A DNA stretch of 64,000 nucleotides from Actinomadura mexicana. Lineage in GTDB: Bacteria > Actinomycetota > Actinomycetes > Streptosporangiales > Streptosporangiaceae. Shown in pieces: positions 29,396 through 38,702 of this stretch. Every line of letters begins with the position of its first letter. Within the stretch, counting starts at the first letter, position 1. Both the position numbers and the translations under genes were made by a program. The stretch lies in NCBI RefSeq assembly GCF_900188105.1, contig NZ_FZNP01000025.1, positions 1 to 64,000 of the forward strand. Reading direction: 5' to 3'. The notes under the pieces were generated by a model. That model searched no databases. It was not told where the DNA came from and worked only from the letters and a program-made list of their open reading frames with translations.

Positions 29396-29653
29396 ATGGA
29401 CACGCCCGTCAACCCCGCTGACCAGGCGTTAGCCCGACTCCGCGAGGACTTCCAAGGCCACCGAATCTGGCGCGCCACGCGCTACGACGGGAGGCTCGGC
29501 GACTGGGTCGCCACCCTGCACGACCCAAAGGCCGGCATTGACCCGACCGTTATATGCAACACCGCCGATGAGCTCCGCAGGGCGCTCACCAACGAGCTCA
29601 GCCGTGCGGCCTGCCGTCCGACGCCCGACGCCCGTAAGTGGGTGCGCCGGTAA
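29396..29653 (+). CDS. Small hypothetical protein
   Basis: 85 residues, MDTPVNPADQALARLREDF..., with a compact sequence containing IWRATRYDGRLGDWVATL. No known domain is evident. Its stop overlaps the start of the next gene (TAATG), so the two are translationally coupled. Such short proteins occur in actinomycete accessory cassettes; no function can be proposed. Confidence 0.6.
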   Translation: MDTPVNPADQALARLREDFQGHRIWRATRYDGRLGDWVATLHDPKAGIDPTVICNTADELRRALTNELSRAACRPTPDARKWVRR

Positions 29654-30219
29654 TGGGGTGGATCGAACCGAAGAATCTGCAAGCCGAGGCCTCAACTTCC
29701 TCCATTACAGGCCATCTTGACCGACTTGCACACGAGCTCATCCGGGAGGGCTGGAAGGCCGTACCGCGCTACGACGGGCCCCTCCCGCTCCTGCGCGTCT
29801 TCGACCCGGCCGTCCCGGGGCTCGGGGAGAGCGTCACGCTCGCCCCGGGATCGACGTCCGACGCGTGGTGGTACCGGTCGAGCACCGGCGAGGATCTGGC
29901 CCCGCACACGAGCCCGGCCCGCGCGGCCGAGCGGATCACCCGGATCCTCACCCCCTACGTGGCGGCCGCGCTCGCCGCCCGGGCGCGCCGTCCGGTGAGG
30001 GACGGCACCGCGCTCCGGATCCCGCCGCCCGGCCCCGACACGCCCCACACGGAAACGATCGCCTACCTGCGTGCCCGCTTCGGTGTCCTGTGCTGGTGGG
30101 GCACCCACACCAAGGAGTGGTGGGCCCTCATCCCCTGCGCCGCGCAGTGGAGGCTCGTCAACGCGCCCGCTTCGGAGACCCTCGCCCAGGCCATCCTCGA
30201 CGTCCACGCGCACAGCTAG
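29653..30219 (+). CDS. Hypothetical protein, coupled to the preceding small protein
   Basis: 188 residues starting MGWIEPKNLQAEA. The middle resembles the upstream partner in style (GWKAVPRYDGPLPLLRVFDP against WRATRYDGRLGDWVATLHDP), suggesting a shared small domain. The C-terminal part is tryptophan-rich: FGVLCWWGTHTKEWWALIP. No signal peptide or membrane segment. Function unknown. Confidence 0.65.
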   Translation: MGWIEPKNLQAEASTSSITGHLDRLAHELIREGWKAVPRYDGPLPLLRVFDPAVPGLGESVTLAPGSTSDAWWYRSSTGEDLAPHTSPARAAERITRILTPYVAAALAARARRPVRDGTALRIPPPGPDTPHTETIAYLRARFGVLCWWGTHTKEWWALIPCAAQWRLVNAPASETLAQAILDVHAHS

Positions 30220-30228
30220 ATTCCGGCA

Positions 30229-30253
30229 GCCGGGGAGGCCGCTCCTCCCCGGC
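30229..30253. terminator. Hairpin terminator between convergent genes
   Basis: A perfect 10-bp stem GCCGGGGAGG / CCTCCCCGGC with a five-base loop sits between the end of the plus-strand cassette (30219) and the end of the ligase gene (30261). It probably ends transcription from both sides. Confidence 0.65.
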
Positions 30254-30260
30254 GCCGGGT

Positions 30261-31787
30261 TCAGTCCGGCGTGGAGTGGTCGCGGTCCCTGAGAAGGGCT
30301 TTGTGGATCTTGCCTACGGGGGTCAGCGGGACGTCCGGCGTGATGACGAACTGGCGGGGGACCTTGTAGTCGGCCAGGCGGTCGCGGCAGTAGGCGGTCA
30401 GTTCGTCGGCGGTGGGCGGTTCGCCGACCTGGCGCGGGACGACGTAGAAGCGGCCGACCTCGCCGAGGATCGTGTCCGGGACGCCGATCCCGGCGGCCAT
30501 CGCGACCTTCGGGTGCGCGGTCAGGACGTTCTCGATCTCGACCGGGTAGACGTTGAAGCCGCCCTGGATGTACATCTCCTTCTTGCGGCCGCGAAGGACC
30601 AGGTGCCCGTCGGGCTCCGAGGCGACCATGTCCCCGGTGGCGAGCCAGCCCTCCGGCAGGAAGACCTCGGCGGTCTCGTCCGGCATGTCCCAGTAGCCGG
30701 CGGCGACGCAGGCGCCGCGGATCTGCAGTTCGCCGGTCTCCCCCGGCGGCAGGACGGTCCCGTCGGCCGCCGCCACGCGCGCCTCGAAGTCGCCGATGAT
30801 CGCGCCGAGGGTCCGGGAGACCGTCTCGGGGTCGTCGCCCATCGGCGACAGCACGCAGGCGCCCGAGGTTTCGGACAGGCCGTAGAGGCCGTGGAGAGGC
30901 GCTCCGGGGAAGCCGCGCCGAATCGCGTCGGCGAGCGCGGGCTCCACGTTGGAGCCGCCCGCCATGCACAGCCGGACGGACGAGACGTCGTGCTCGGCGA
31001 AGTCTGGGCGGCCGAGCATCAGCACGTACATCGTGGGGACGGCGCCGAGGAACGTCACCCGGTGGCGTTCGACGGCGTGCAGCGCGGCGTCCGGGGAGAA
31101 CGCGGGCAGCAGCGCGACCGAGCCGCCGCTGACCAGGGCGGCCATGATGGTGCAGGTGATGCCGCCGACGTGGTTGAACGGGAGGTGGCCGAGCAGGACG
31201 TCCTCGCCGGTCATCCCGAAGTGGTCGGCCTGGGCCGAGGCCGAGGCCAGGATGCTCCGGTGGGTGATGACGGCGCCCTTGGGGCGTCCCGTGGTGCCCG
31301 ACGTGTAGAGGATCATCAGCGGGTCGTCCGGATCCACCGCGGCGCGGGCCGCGGCGAGGGACGGCGGGGCCGGGGTCGAGGCCAGGGCGTCGAAGCCCGC
31401 GCCGAAGTGCACGGCGGGAGTGCCGGACGACTCGAAGTACGCGGCGAAGTCGAAGTCGGGCACGGCGTCGACGCCGACGACCAGCCGGGCGCCGCTCTGG
31501 CCGAGCATGTAGGACAGCTCCCGCTCCCGGTAGCGGACGTTGAGCGGGACCACCACGGCGCCGATCCGGGCCGCGCCGAAGAACACCGCGAGCCACTGCG
31601 GGGTGTTGAATCCGAGCAGGCCGATCCGGTCGCCCTTCCCGACCCCGCGGGCCAGCAGGCCCGCCGCGACCCGGTCGGCCAGCTCGTCGAACCCGCTGAA
31701 CGTGATGGTGTCGTCGCCGTCGTACAGGAACGCCCCGCCCCGCGTCACCGCGGCCTCGAGCGCCCCTCCGACCGTCACTGCCCGCAT
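30261..31787 (-). CDS. Fatty acyl/aryl-CoA ligase (AMP-dependent)
   Basis: 508 residues, ANL superfamily. The P-loop-like motif is ILYTSGTTGRPKGAVITH (about 155-172), the A5 region is YGLSETSGACV, the A7 motif is LATGDMV and the catalytic lysine of A10 is in PLTPVGKIHKALLRD at the end. It adenylates a carboxylic acid and forms the CoA thioester; the acid is unknown. The start at 31787 is the first methionine consistent with domain boundaries. It lies 55 bp from a methyltransferase gene on the same strand. Confidence 0.9.
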   Translation of the reverse strand: MRAVTVGGALEAAVTRGGAFLYDGDDTITFSGFDELADRVAAGLLARGVGKGDRIGLLGFNTPQWLAVFFGAARIGAVVVPLNVRYRERELSYMLGQSGARLVVGVDAVPDFDFAAYFESSGTPAVHFGAGFDALASTPAPPSLAAARAAVDPDDPLMILYTSGTTGRPKGAVITHRSILASASAQADHFGMTGEDVLLGHLPFNHVGGITCTIMAALVSGGSVALLPAFSPDAALHAVERHRVTFLGAVPTMYVLMLGRPDFAEHDVSSVRLCMAGGSNVEPALADAIRRGFPGAPLHGLYGLSETSGACVLSPMGDDPETVSRTLGAIIGDFEARVAAADGTVLPPGETGELQIRGACVAAGYWDMPDETAEVFLPEGWLATGDMVASEPDGHLVLRGRKKEMYIQGGFNVYPVEIENVLTAHPKVAMAAGIGVPDTILGEVGRFYVVPRQVGEPPTADELTAYCRDRLADYKVPRQFVITPDVPLTPVGKIHKALLRDRDHSTPD

Positions 31788-31842
31788 GTCGCCTTCCCTC
31801 GTCCCGGTGGCATTCGTCAGGGAGCGGTCGTGCACGCACACC

Positions 31843-32646
31843 TCAGAGCTTGCGGCCGACTCCCGCGTAGAACCAGATCGGCAGGGCCTCCTCAAGGGCG
31901 ACCGGGTGCTCCGGCCGCCACAGCGGCGCCCACACCACGCCCGGGTCGACCAGCTCGAAGTCGCCGAACAGGCCCGTCACCTGGTCGAGGGTGCGCGGCG
32001 TGCCGGGCGCGTTCGTCCTCTTGTAGACCTCCACGACCTTCGCCACGATGTCGGGCACGCCGTCGGCGGAGGCGTGGGTGATCGCCATGTGGCTGCCGGG
32101 GGCGAGCGCGTCGCGCAGCTCGGCCATGACGCCGGACGGGTCGTCCTCGTCCGGAATGAAGTGCAGGGTGGCGATCGTCAGCAGCGCGACCGGCTTGCCG
32201 AAGTCCAGCAGCCGGGTGATCTCGGGGTGCTCCAGGATCTCGCGGGGGCGGCGGATGTCGGCCTGGACCATCCGGGTGCCGGGCGAGTCGGCGAGGATCG
32301 CCCGTCCGTGCGCGACGACCTGGCCGTCGTAGTCGACGTAGGCGACGCGCGCGGCGGGGTTCACCGCCTGGGCGATCTGGTGGACGTTCTGCTGGGTGGG
32401 CAGCCCGGTGCCGATGTCGAGGAACTGGTCGATGCCCTGCTCGGCCATGTACCGGACGGCGCGGCCCATGAACGCCCGGTTCTCCTTGATCAGGCTGATC
32501 AGGGTGGGGTCGGCGGTCTTGGCCTCCTCGGCGCGGAGGCGGTCGGCCTCGTAGTGGTCCTTGCCGCCGAGGTAGTAGTCGTACATGCGAGCGATGTTCG
32601 GCACGCTCGGGTCGAATCCGCCTGGCCGAAGCCCCTCGCCTGCCAC
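31843..32646 (-). CDS. SAM-dependent methyltransferase, PF04672 (DUF574) family
   Basis: 267 residues. The family-specific N-terminal signature is FDPSVPNIARMYDYYLGGKD, the SAM loop is FLDIGTGLPT, and the acidic residue binding ribose is in VAYVDYDGQVV. The C-terminus LWRPEHP...VGRKL is also conserved. The GTG at 32646 follows GGGAGGCAC; an ATG at 32679 is a weaker alternative. These proteins are numerous in actinomycetes, sometimes in natural-product loci; substrates are mostly unknown. A second copy lies divergently. Confidence 0.87.
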   Translation of the reverse strand: MAGEGLRPGGFDPSVPNIARMYDYYLGGKDHYEADRLRAEEAKTADPTLISLIKENRAFMGRAVRYMAEQGIDQFLDIGTGLPTQQNVHQIAQAVNPAARVAYVDYDGQVVAHGRAILADSPGTRMVQADIRRPREILEHPEITRLLDFGKPVALLTIATLHFIPDEDDPSGVMAELRDALAPGSHMAITHASADGVPDIVAKVVEVYKRTNAPGTPRTLDQVTGLFGDFELVDPGVVWAPLWRPEHPVALEEALPIWFYAGVGRKL

Positions 32647-32928
32647 CGTGCCTCCCTGCCGGCCGCCCGCGCTGATCATCTTCACACCCACTCTACGGCT
32701 GCGACCACCCCGCCGGGACCGGTCCACGAGAACGACCGATCACGATTCGGTCCGGCGGCCGGACCCCGTCCGGGCGGTCCGGACGGTGCCCCGCCGCCGG
32801 CCGATGACGTCGTCAGGGCCGGGGTGCCTACCTTGAGTACGTCGGGCGTACCGGAAAGTAGCGTGCCATACTGGGCGATTCCCGGCCGCCGTGCGTCACC
32901 GCTCGGATGTCAGCTGATTGGAGAAGCC

Positions 32929-33750
32929 ATGCCCTTCCCCCCGGGGCACGAGCCGCAGGCCTTCGATCCGGCCGCGCCCAACGAGAGCCGGATGCACGAC
33001 TACTTCCTCGGCGGCAAGGACAATTACGCCGCGGATCGGCAGGCGGCGCTCCAGGCGATCGAACTGGCGCCGGAACTGCCGGTCCTGGCACGCGAGGGGC
33101 GCAAGTTCCTGGACCGCGTCGTGCGGTTCCTCGCCGCCGCGGGGATACGCCAGTTCCTCGACATCGGGACCGGCCTGCCCACCCGGGGAAGCGTGCACCA
33201 GATCGCCCAGGCGGTGGCGCCGGACTGCCGGGTCGTCTATGTGGACAACGATCCCGTGGTGCGCGTCCACGCGCAGGCACTACTGGGAAAGAATCCCAAC
33301 ACCACGGTCGTCGAGGCCGACATGCGGGATGCCGAAGGGATCGCGCGCGACCCCGACCTGCGCCGCCTGATCGACCTCGACCAGCCGACGGCGCTGCTGT
33401 TCTTCCACGTGCTCTACACCATTCCCGACGACGAGGAAGTGGCGGGGAGCGTCCGGCGGCTGAGCGATCGGATGGCGCCGGGCAGCCATATCGCGATCTC
33501 GCATCCGGTCAGCGACCTGTGCCCGGAGGTCACCGCCAGGCTCGCCTTCCTCTACCAGCAGGAGACCCACGCGATCCGCGGCACGCCGCGCTCGAACGTC
33601 CGGACCAGGGCCGAGGTGGAGGGGCTCTTCTCCGGCTGGGACCTGATCGACCCCGGCGTCGTCTACCTCCCCCTGTGGCGTCCCGAGCACGAGACCATCG
33701 AGTCGTCCAGGCCGATCTGGAGCGTCGGGGGCGTCGGGCGCAAGTCCTGA
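32929..33750 (+). CDS. SAM-dependent methyltransferase, PF04672 family, second copy
   Basis: 273 residues, starts MPFPPGHEPQAFDPAAPNES. It has the same architecture as the neighbour: RMHDYFLGGKDNYAADR, FLDIGTGLPTRGSVHQIAQA, VVYVDNDPVV, and a closing LWRPEHE...VGGVGRKS. The two are clearly paralogous but well diverged, which argues against recent duplication. The ATG follows TGGAGAAGCC. 282 bp of non-coding sequence separate the divergent starts. Confidence 0.87.
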   Translation: MPFPPGHEPQAFDPAAPNESRMHDYFLGGKDNYAADRQAALQAIELAPELPVLAREGRKFLDRVVRFLAAAGIRQFLDIGTGLPTRGSVHQIAQAVAPDCRVVYVDNDPVVRVHAQALLGKNPNTTVVEADMRDAEGIARDPDLRRLIDLDQPTALLFFHVLYTIPDDEEVAGSVRRLSDRMAPGSHIAISHPVSDLCPEVTARLAFLYQQETHAIRGTPRSNVRTRAEVEGLFSGWDLIDPGVVYLPLWRPEHETIESSRPIWSVGGVGRKS

Positions 33751-33757
33751 GCGGCCG

Positions 33758-34095
33758 TCACCCCACCGGAGTGCCGTAGACGCTCACCTCCGTGAGGTGG
33801 AAGGTGAGGTTGGCGGTGTTGCCGGAACCGACCACCCGGATGTAGCGGGCCTCGGTGGTCGTGGTGTCGCCCGCGTCGGCTGCGGGGCGTGGCCCGCTCC
33901 GAGCACGGCCACCGTCCGCCGGTCGCGTCCGGTCGCCGCGCGGGCGGCGGCGGGCAGCACGGTCACCGCGCCGGCCGCCGCCGTGCCGTACAGGACGTGG
34001 CGCCGTGTGAGCCCGCCCGGGCCGCGCGGCGGTGCGGCCGGGCCGGACGTCGTGTGGTGCGCGCGCCGACCGGCGTGCGCGTGTGGACTGGTCAT
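33758..34095 (-). pseudogene. Discoidin (F5/8 type C) secreted protein, reduced to its two ends
   Basis: From ATG 34095 the frame gives a Tat-like signal (LTRRHVLYGTAAAGAVTVLP, then AAARA). It then passes into arginine/proline-rich nonsense, while another frame carries TEARYIRVVGSGNTANLTFH and ends EVSVYGTPVG at 33758. That is the last strand region of a discoidin-type carbohydrate-binding domain. The middle of the gene is missing and the frames disagree, so it cannot make the original product. Confidence 0.7.
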
Positions 34096-34147
34096 GGTCG
34101 CCGTCTCCTCGGGGTGGGTGAGCGTGCGGGCGGGCACGGGCGGCGCG

Positions 34148-34935
34148 TCAGGACTGCGGGAGCCATGCGCGCAGGGTGCGGATGTGCTCGATCAGGCCCA
34201 ACGAGCCGGGGACGGTGCGCCCGAGCGACTCGGGCAGCGCGAGCAGGCCGGCGTCGAGGATGAACGGGTCCACCACGTCCCGTCGCCCTTCACCACGCCG
34301 CCGAGCAGGGTGGCCGTCCCGTCGGGCTCGTGGGAGACGCCCCACTCCCAGCCGGAATAGCGCTGGTCGACGACGCTGAACCGGCCCCAGTCGTGGTCGT
34401 GGTACCCGCGCCACCCGTCCACGCTGATGCGCGAGGACGCGCCGGGCGAACGGAGCCAGCCGCGGACCCGGCTCGTCGCGACGGGCGCGCTCCAGTACAT
34501 CGTCTGGTCGCCGTCGTAGCGGATCGGCCCCCGGCGACGCCGGGGAGCGTGTGGTCGAACCAGATGTCGGCCCTGGCGAACGTCCCGTGCCAGCGCAGGT
34601 GGTAGACGCCGCGCCGGCGGTCCCAGACCAGGCTCCCGGCGCTGCTCTCGACGGCGGGACCGTCCGCCGCGGTCACCCGCGCGGTCGGCTCCGGCAGGAC
34701 GATCTTTGCCCCGCTCTCCGGGTACCAGAAGATCAGCGCGGTGGGGACGGGCGCGGTGAACAGCATCGCGATGAAGGTGCGGCGCGACGTCGGTGCGGGG
34801 GATCCAGGAGCCCGGGCCGGCCGCGGGCGCCGGTTCCGGCGGGGCGGCCGCGGCCGGGCGGGCGGTTAACGGGACGAGTGCGGTGGTCGCGAGCGCCAGA
34901 GCGGCGGCGGCGCGGCGGACGGTGGAGCGGATCAC
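34148..34935 (-). pseudogene. Secreted CrtC/AttH-like lipocalin protein with three frameshifts
   Basis: GTG 34935 after GAGGAGG opens a signal peptide (AAAALALATTALVPLTARPA) leading to WIPRTDVAP. The sequence then continues in a second frame (LFTAPVPTALIFWYPESGAK), returns to the first near 34530 (PIRYDGDQTMYWSAPVATS, GYHDHDWGRFSVVDQRYSG) and moves to a third near 34280 (PFILDAGLLALPESLG). The GYHDHDWG motif is typical of the hydroxyneurosporene-synthase/AttH lipocalin family. Joined, the frames give one full-length protein, so only small indels separate it from an intact gene. Confidence 0.65.
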
Positions 34936-34945
34936 GTTGAGCCTC

Positions 34946-35466
34946 CTCGGCTGAGCCCCCGTGACGTCCGGCCCTCGGCTGGTCGTGCGTGGAAACCGAG
35001 TCTGACGATCTCCGCGCACTGCCACCACGACGAGGGCGCGGGAGACGAGCGGATCGCGCGCACCCTCGCCCGGACGATCTGGCTCACGGTCTACGGTGCG
35101 ATCCCCGCCCCGCCCCGCCCCGACCGGCGCCCGGCAAACCGATAGCGCTCGGAACGCCGGACGGGAGCGGGCCCGGCGCGGCCCTGCCCACGTGGCGGGG
35201 CTTCCGCACGCCCGGCCCGCCGTCCGCTCGCCGGAGTACTTGCTAAGAATTCATATAGCGAATTGCTTCGGAATGCGCCCGGTCAGGGGAGGCGACTTTC
35301 CAGCGCCGGTGCCAGTGGATTGGCCCTGGAGCCAGGCCGGCCGCCGCCGTGCGAATATGCGCCACCCGTTCGGCCGCCGGACCATTGAGCCCGGACGATA
35401 ACGCACGCTACGCTCGGCAGCGGGGGCATTTCTATAGCCGCTCGGTGCGGGCGGAGGGGTGGTCAC
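34946..35466. other. Intergenic region with a candidate promoter for the FAD-protein gene
   Basis: No gene is seen. TTGAGC (35385-35390) and TACGCT (35409-35414) with an 18-bp spacer form a plausible promoter ending about 53 bp before the GTG at 35467. An A/T-rich patch lies at 35240-35275. Confidence 0.35.
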
Positions 35467-37323
35467 GTGGGCTTTCCAGGACCCCGAAGGGTCGTCATCG
35501 TCGGAGCAGGCTTAGCCGGAACCGCCACCGCCATACGCCTCATGCAGTTCGCCCGGGAACCATTACAAGTGGTGCTGATAGAGCGGCGGCCCGAATACCG
35601 CAGTGCGGGCGTGGCCTATCACCGTTCGGGCAACCACTGGCACCACGTCTTCAATATCCAGGCCGGCCGCATGTCGATGTTCCGGGAGGACGTCGACGAT
35701 TTCGTGGACTGGGCGAACACCGAGGCCGACCGGACCGGCTGGCCCGAGGGGTGGAGCGGTTTCACCTTCACCGAGTCCGGTCCGGCGCCCCGCCGGCTCT
35801 ACGCCGACTACCTGCGCACCCGCCTCGACGAAGCCGCGCGCGAGGCGTCGGACGGCGTGGAGTTGCTCGAAGCCGACGGCGAGGCGGTCGACATCACGAT
35901 CGGCGCCGGCCGCGCGGACGTCGTCGTGGAGCGGCACTCCTCGCCGCCCTCCGGCACCGGGCCGGACCTGATGACGATCGAGGCCGACCACGTCGTCCTC
36001 GCGACGGGGCTGGAGGAACGGGAGCTCCCGTTCGCGGCCGGCGTCGCGGACCACCCCGGCTTCGTCCGGCACCCCTACTCCGAGCGGGGAGTCCAGCGGA
36101 TCCTCGGCCTCCGGCAGGACGCCGAGGTCGCCATCATCGGCACGCTGCTGAGCGCGTACGACTCGGCCTCACTCCTGCTGCGGCACGGCCACACCGGGAG
36201 GATCCACATGATCTCGCGGTCCGGGCTGACGCTGCGCACCTATCCCTCCGACCACCGGCACCACGTCCTCGACCTGCCGGCTCCACGGCTGCACTCCGAC
36301 GGCTACGAGGGCTGCGACGAGCTCGTCCGGCTCTTCAGGGACGAGTGGGAACGGGCGCGTACCTTCGTCGCCCAGCGGCATTCCGGCGTGGCGCCCGCGG
36401 TCGTGAGCGAGCGCATCGCCAAGTCCTGGGAGCCCAGCCTGCCCGAGGTCCTCGCCCGGATCCCCTCGGCCGACCTCCGCGCGCTCCTCGACAGGTACGG
36501 GAGCCTGCTGGCCACGCTGCGCGTGAGCGCCGTCCCCTACATCACCGAGTTCGTCGACGCCGCGATGGCGGAGGGCGGGCCGATCGTCCTCACCACCGGC
36601 GCCGTCGGCGGGATCACCGCCACCGAGGCCGGCCGGCTGCGGGTGGCGGTGTCCGGGCCCGCGCCGGCGCGGACGATCGAGGCGGACCTCGTGATCTCCA
36701 ACTTCGGGCGGGAGACCGACTACGAGCGGGTCGGTTCGGCGCTATGGCGGAACCTGCTGCGCAGGGGGATCGCCGCGCGGCACCGGCGGACCGGGCGCGG
36801 CGTCGAGGTGGACGGCCACGGCTTCCTGCTCGGACCGGCCGGCGTGCGCACCGCTCCGATCACCGTGGTCGGCTGCCCCCGGGAGGGTGACGAGATCACC
36901 CGGTACGGCCGGATGGGCGCGTTCACCTTCAACCTCGCCGCCATCAAGAACCACTCGGTCGGCGTCGCCGCGACGGTGCTGCGCCACCTCGAATCCTGCT
37001 ACGACGAACCGACCGAAACCGGGTCGAAGGCCGTGGCCCACGGAGGGGACGACGAGGTGCGCGAGGCGTTCGCCCGCGCGGTACGGCTCGACGTGCACCG
37101 GATGGCCACCCGGCGTCGGCGCGACCGCCGGGTCCTGGCGGCCCGGCTCGAGGACGGCCTGAAAGCCCTCCTGGCCGCCGTGATCGCCGGCGGCGAGGCC
37201 CCCGTGCCGGACGGCGCGCTGCGCTCCGTCGTGAACGCGGCCGCCACGACGAGTCTCAACGACCTGTCCGTCACGCCACGGGATCTCCGCTCGCTGCTCG
37301 AACTCGACGAGGCACCGGAATAG
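35467..37323 (+). CDS. FAD/NAD(P)-binding oxidoreductase (PF13454-like)
   Basis: 618 residues. The N-terminal dinucleotide fold is VVIVGAGLAGTATAIRLM (9-26). Residues 58-73 (HWHHVFNIQAGRMSMF) and ADHVVLATGLEERELP (about 176) match the family of large FAD-binding proteins related to L-ornithine/lysine N-hydroxylase-like and HI0933-type oxidoreductases. A second nucleotide fold is suggested by AEVAIIGTLLSAYDSA (about 219). The last 100 residues are helical and arginine-rich with no assignment. GTG 35467 follows GGAGGGG. It precedes an unusual Enzyme I-like gene by 161 bp, and the two may form one pathway. Confidence 0.75.
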   Translation: MGFPGPRRVVIVGAGLAGTATAIRLMQFAREPLQVVLIERRPEYRSAGVAYHRSGNHWHHVFNIQAGRMSMFREDVDDFVDWANTEADRTGWPEGWSGFTFTESGPAPRRLYADYLRTRLDEAAREASDGVELLEADGEAVDITIGAGRADVVVERHSSPPSGTGPDLMTIEADHVVLATGLEERELPFAAGVADHPGFVRHPYSERGVQRILGLRQDAEVAIIGTLLSAYDSASLLLRHGHTGRIHMISRSGLTLRTYPSDHRHHVLDLPAPRLHSDGYEGCDELVRLFRDEWERARTFVAQRHSGVAPAVVSERIAKSWEPSLPEVLARIPSADLRALLDRYGSLLATLRVSAVPYITEFVDAAMAEGGPIVLTTGAVGGITATEAGRLRVAVSGPAPARTIEADLVISNFGRETDYERVGSALWRNLLRRGIAARHRRTGRGVEVDGHGFLLGPAGVRTAPITVVGCPREGDEITRYGRMGAFTFNLAAIKNHSVGVAATVLRHLESCYDEPTETGSKAVAHGGDDEVREAFARAVRLDVHRMATRRRRDRRVLAARLEDGLKALLAAVIAGGEAPVPDGALRSVVNAAATTSLNDLSVTPRDLRSLLELDEAPE

Positions 37324-37484
37324 GGATAGCCGGAAAGCCATACCGGCATTCGGGAGGGTGCGTTTCTTCGTCCACGGCTGTCACTCTCTATCCATGCTCC
37401 GCCCGGGACAGGCCTGACCGCGGATCGCCTTCGAACGCGGCGGGCCCGCATCGCCAACCGGGACCGGCGAGAGAGAGGACGTCC

Positions 37485-38702
37485 GTGAGCCCTCGCGAAA
37501 TTCCAGGGGTCGTGCTCGTCGATTCGCACGAGCGATCCGTTCAAGGACCCTGCAATCTCAGCAGAGAACCAGTCGACGGCACCATTCTGGTCGTCGATGC
37601 GCTCGGCCCCGAACTCTACGACGCCATCGTCGCCTGTTCCGCCGTCATCTGCGCGAAAGGCGGCCGCACCGGCCACATGCAGTCCCTTTGCCGCTCGCGT
37701 GGAATCCCCGTGCTGCGCGTCGCCCCGTCCGAACTGGACGCGCTCGCCGGCGAGGCCACGGTCCTGCTCGACCGCGCGTCGGTCGTCCTCGGCGATGCCG
37801 CACCGGCGGCGCCCGCCCCGCGGTGCCCGGACGCCGCCTTCGGCGACGTCGAGTCGATCTGCGTGGTCGTCACCGACACCGCTGACATCCGGGCGACCAA
37901 CGCTCTCGCACCGCGCGTCGAGCACGCCGACTCGTTCTTCATCCGCGAGGAGTTCCTCTGCTTCTCCGCCGCCCTGAGCCCGATCGACTCGCTGCGCGCG
38001 GGAGTCCGCGAGGCGGAGCGCTACGGCGCCGCCGTGGCGTCGCGGCTGTGCCCGATGGTGCGCGAACTCCTCCCCGGCCAGCGCCTGATCATGAGGCTCC
38101 TCGACCTGCGCTCCGACGACGCCGCCAAGATCACGTCGGGTGACCACGTGGACGACGAGCCGAACCCCGAACTCGGCCGGCACGGCGCCCGGTGGCTGCT
38201 GGGGGAGCGCCGCTACCCGCACGCCTTCCGGGCGCTGCGCCGCCACCTGCGGGACCGGCTGGGCACGGACGCGGACCGGGTGCGCTTCGCCGTTCCGTTC
38301 ATCAACGACTGCGACGAGTACGTCCGGCTGCGGCGTTTCCTCGGCCTCGGGGACGGGACGCCGCTCGCCGTCTTCGTCGAGACGCCGGCCGCCGTGCACT
38401 CGGCGGCCGACTTCTGCGCCTCCGGGGCCGGCGAGCTGTTCGTCGGCACCAAGGACCTGATCCAGTTCTATCTCGCCGCCGACCGCGGCAACCACCTGGT
38501 CTCCTCGGTCTACCAGACGCGGCATCCGGCGGTCCTGGCCGCGCTGCGCCAGGCCGTCGAGTCCGGCCGCGGCGCCGGGGTCCCGGTCCACGTGTTCGCG
38601 CTGGGCGCCGACCTGGACCACTACGCCCGGCACATTCCGGTGCGGCGGCTCATGATGTGCGCCGCCGAGTTGCGTCACCTCGCCGAGAGGTCGGCGGCCT
38701 AG
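37485..38702 (+). CDS. Enzyme I/PEP-synthase-like protein lacking HPr domain and catalytic Cys
   Basis: 405 residues. Residues about 20-85 form the swivelling phosphohistidine domain: CAKGGRTGHMQSLCRSRGIP keeps the GG-x-T-x-H signature with His. Residues about 125-400 follow the PEP-binding barrel of PTS Enzyme I: FFIREEFLCF (for YRTEFLFM), NPELGRHGARW, VFVETPAAV and ELFVGTKDLIQFYLAADRGN. There is no HPr-binding domain and no ATP-grasp domain. Where Enzyme I has the catalytic MCGE, this protein has HVFALGADLD, so the proton-donating cysteine is gone, and GGDK has become RSDD. It may be a redirected phosphotransferase or a binding protein. GTG 37485 follows AGAGAGAGGAC. Confidence 0.75.
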   Translation: MSPREIPGVVLVDSHERSVQGPCNLSREPVDGTILVVDALGPELYDAIVACSAVICAKGGRTGHMQSLCRSRGIPVLRVAPSELDALAGEATVLLDRASVVLGDAAPAAPAPRCPDAAFGDVESICVVVTDTADIRATNALAPRVEHADSFFIREEFLCFSAALSPIDSLRAGVREAERYGAAVASRLCPMVRELLPGQRLIMRLLDLRSDDAAKITSGDHVDDEPNPELGRHGARWLLGERRYPHAFRALRRHLRDRLGTDADRVRFAVPFINDCDEYVRLRRFLGLGDGTPLAVFVETPAAVHSAADFCASGAGELFVGTKDLIQFYLAADRGNHLVSSVYQTRHPAVLAALRQAVESGRGAGVPVHVFALGADLDHYARHIPVRRLMMCAAELRHLAERSAA

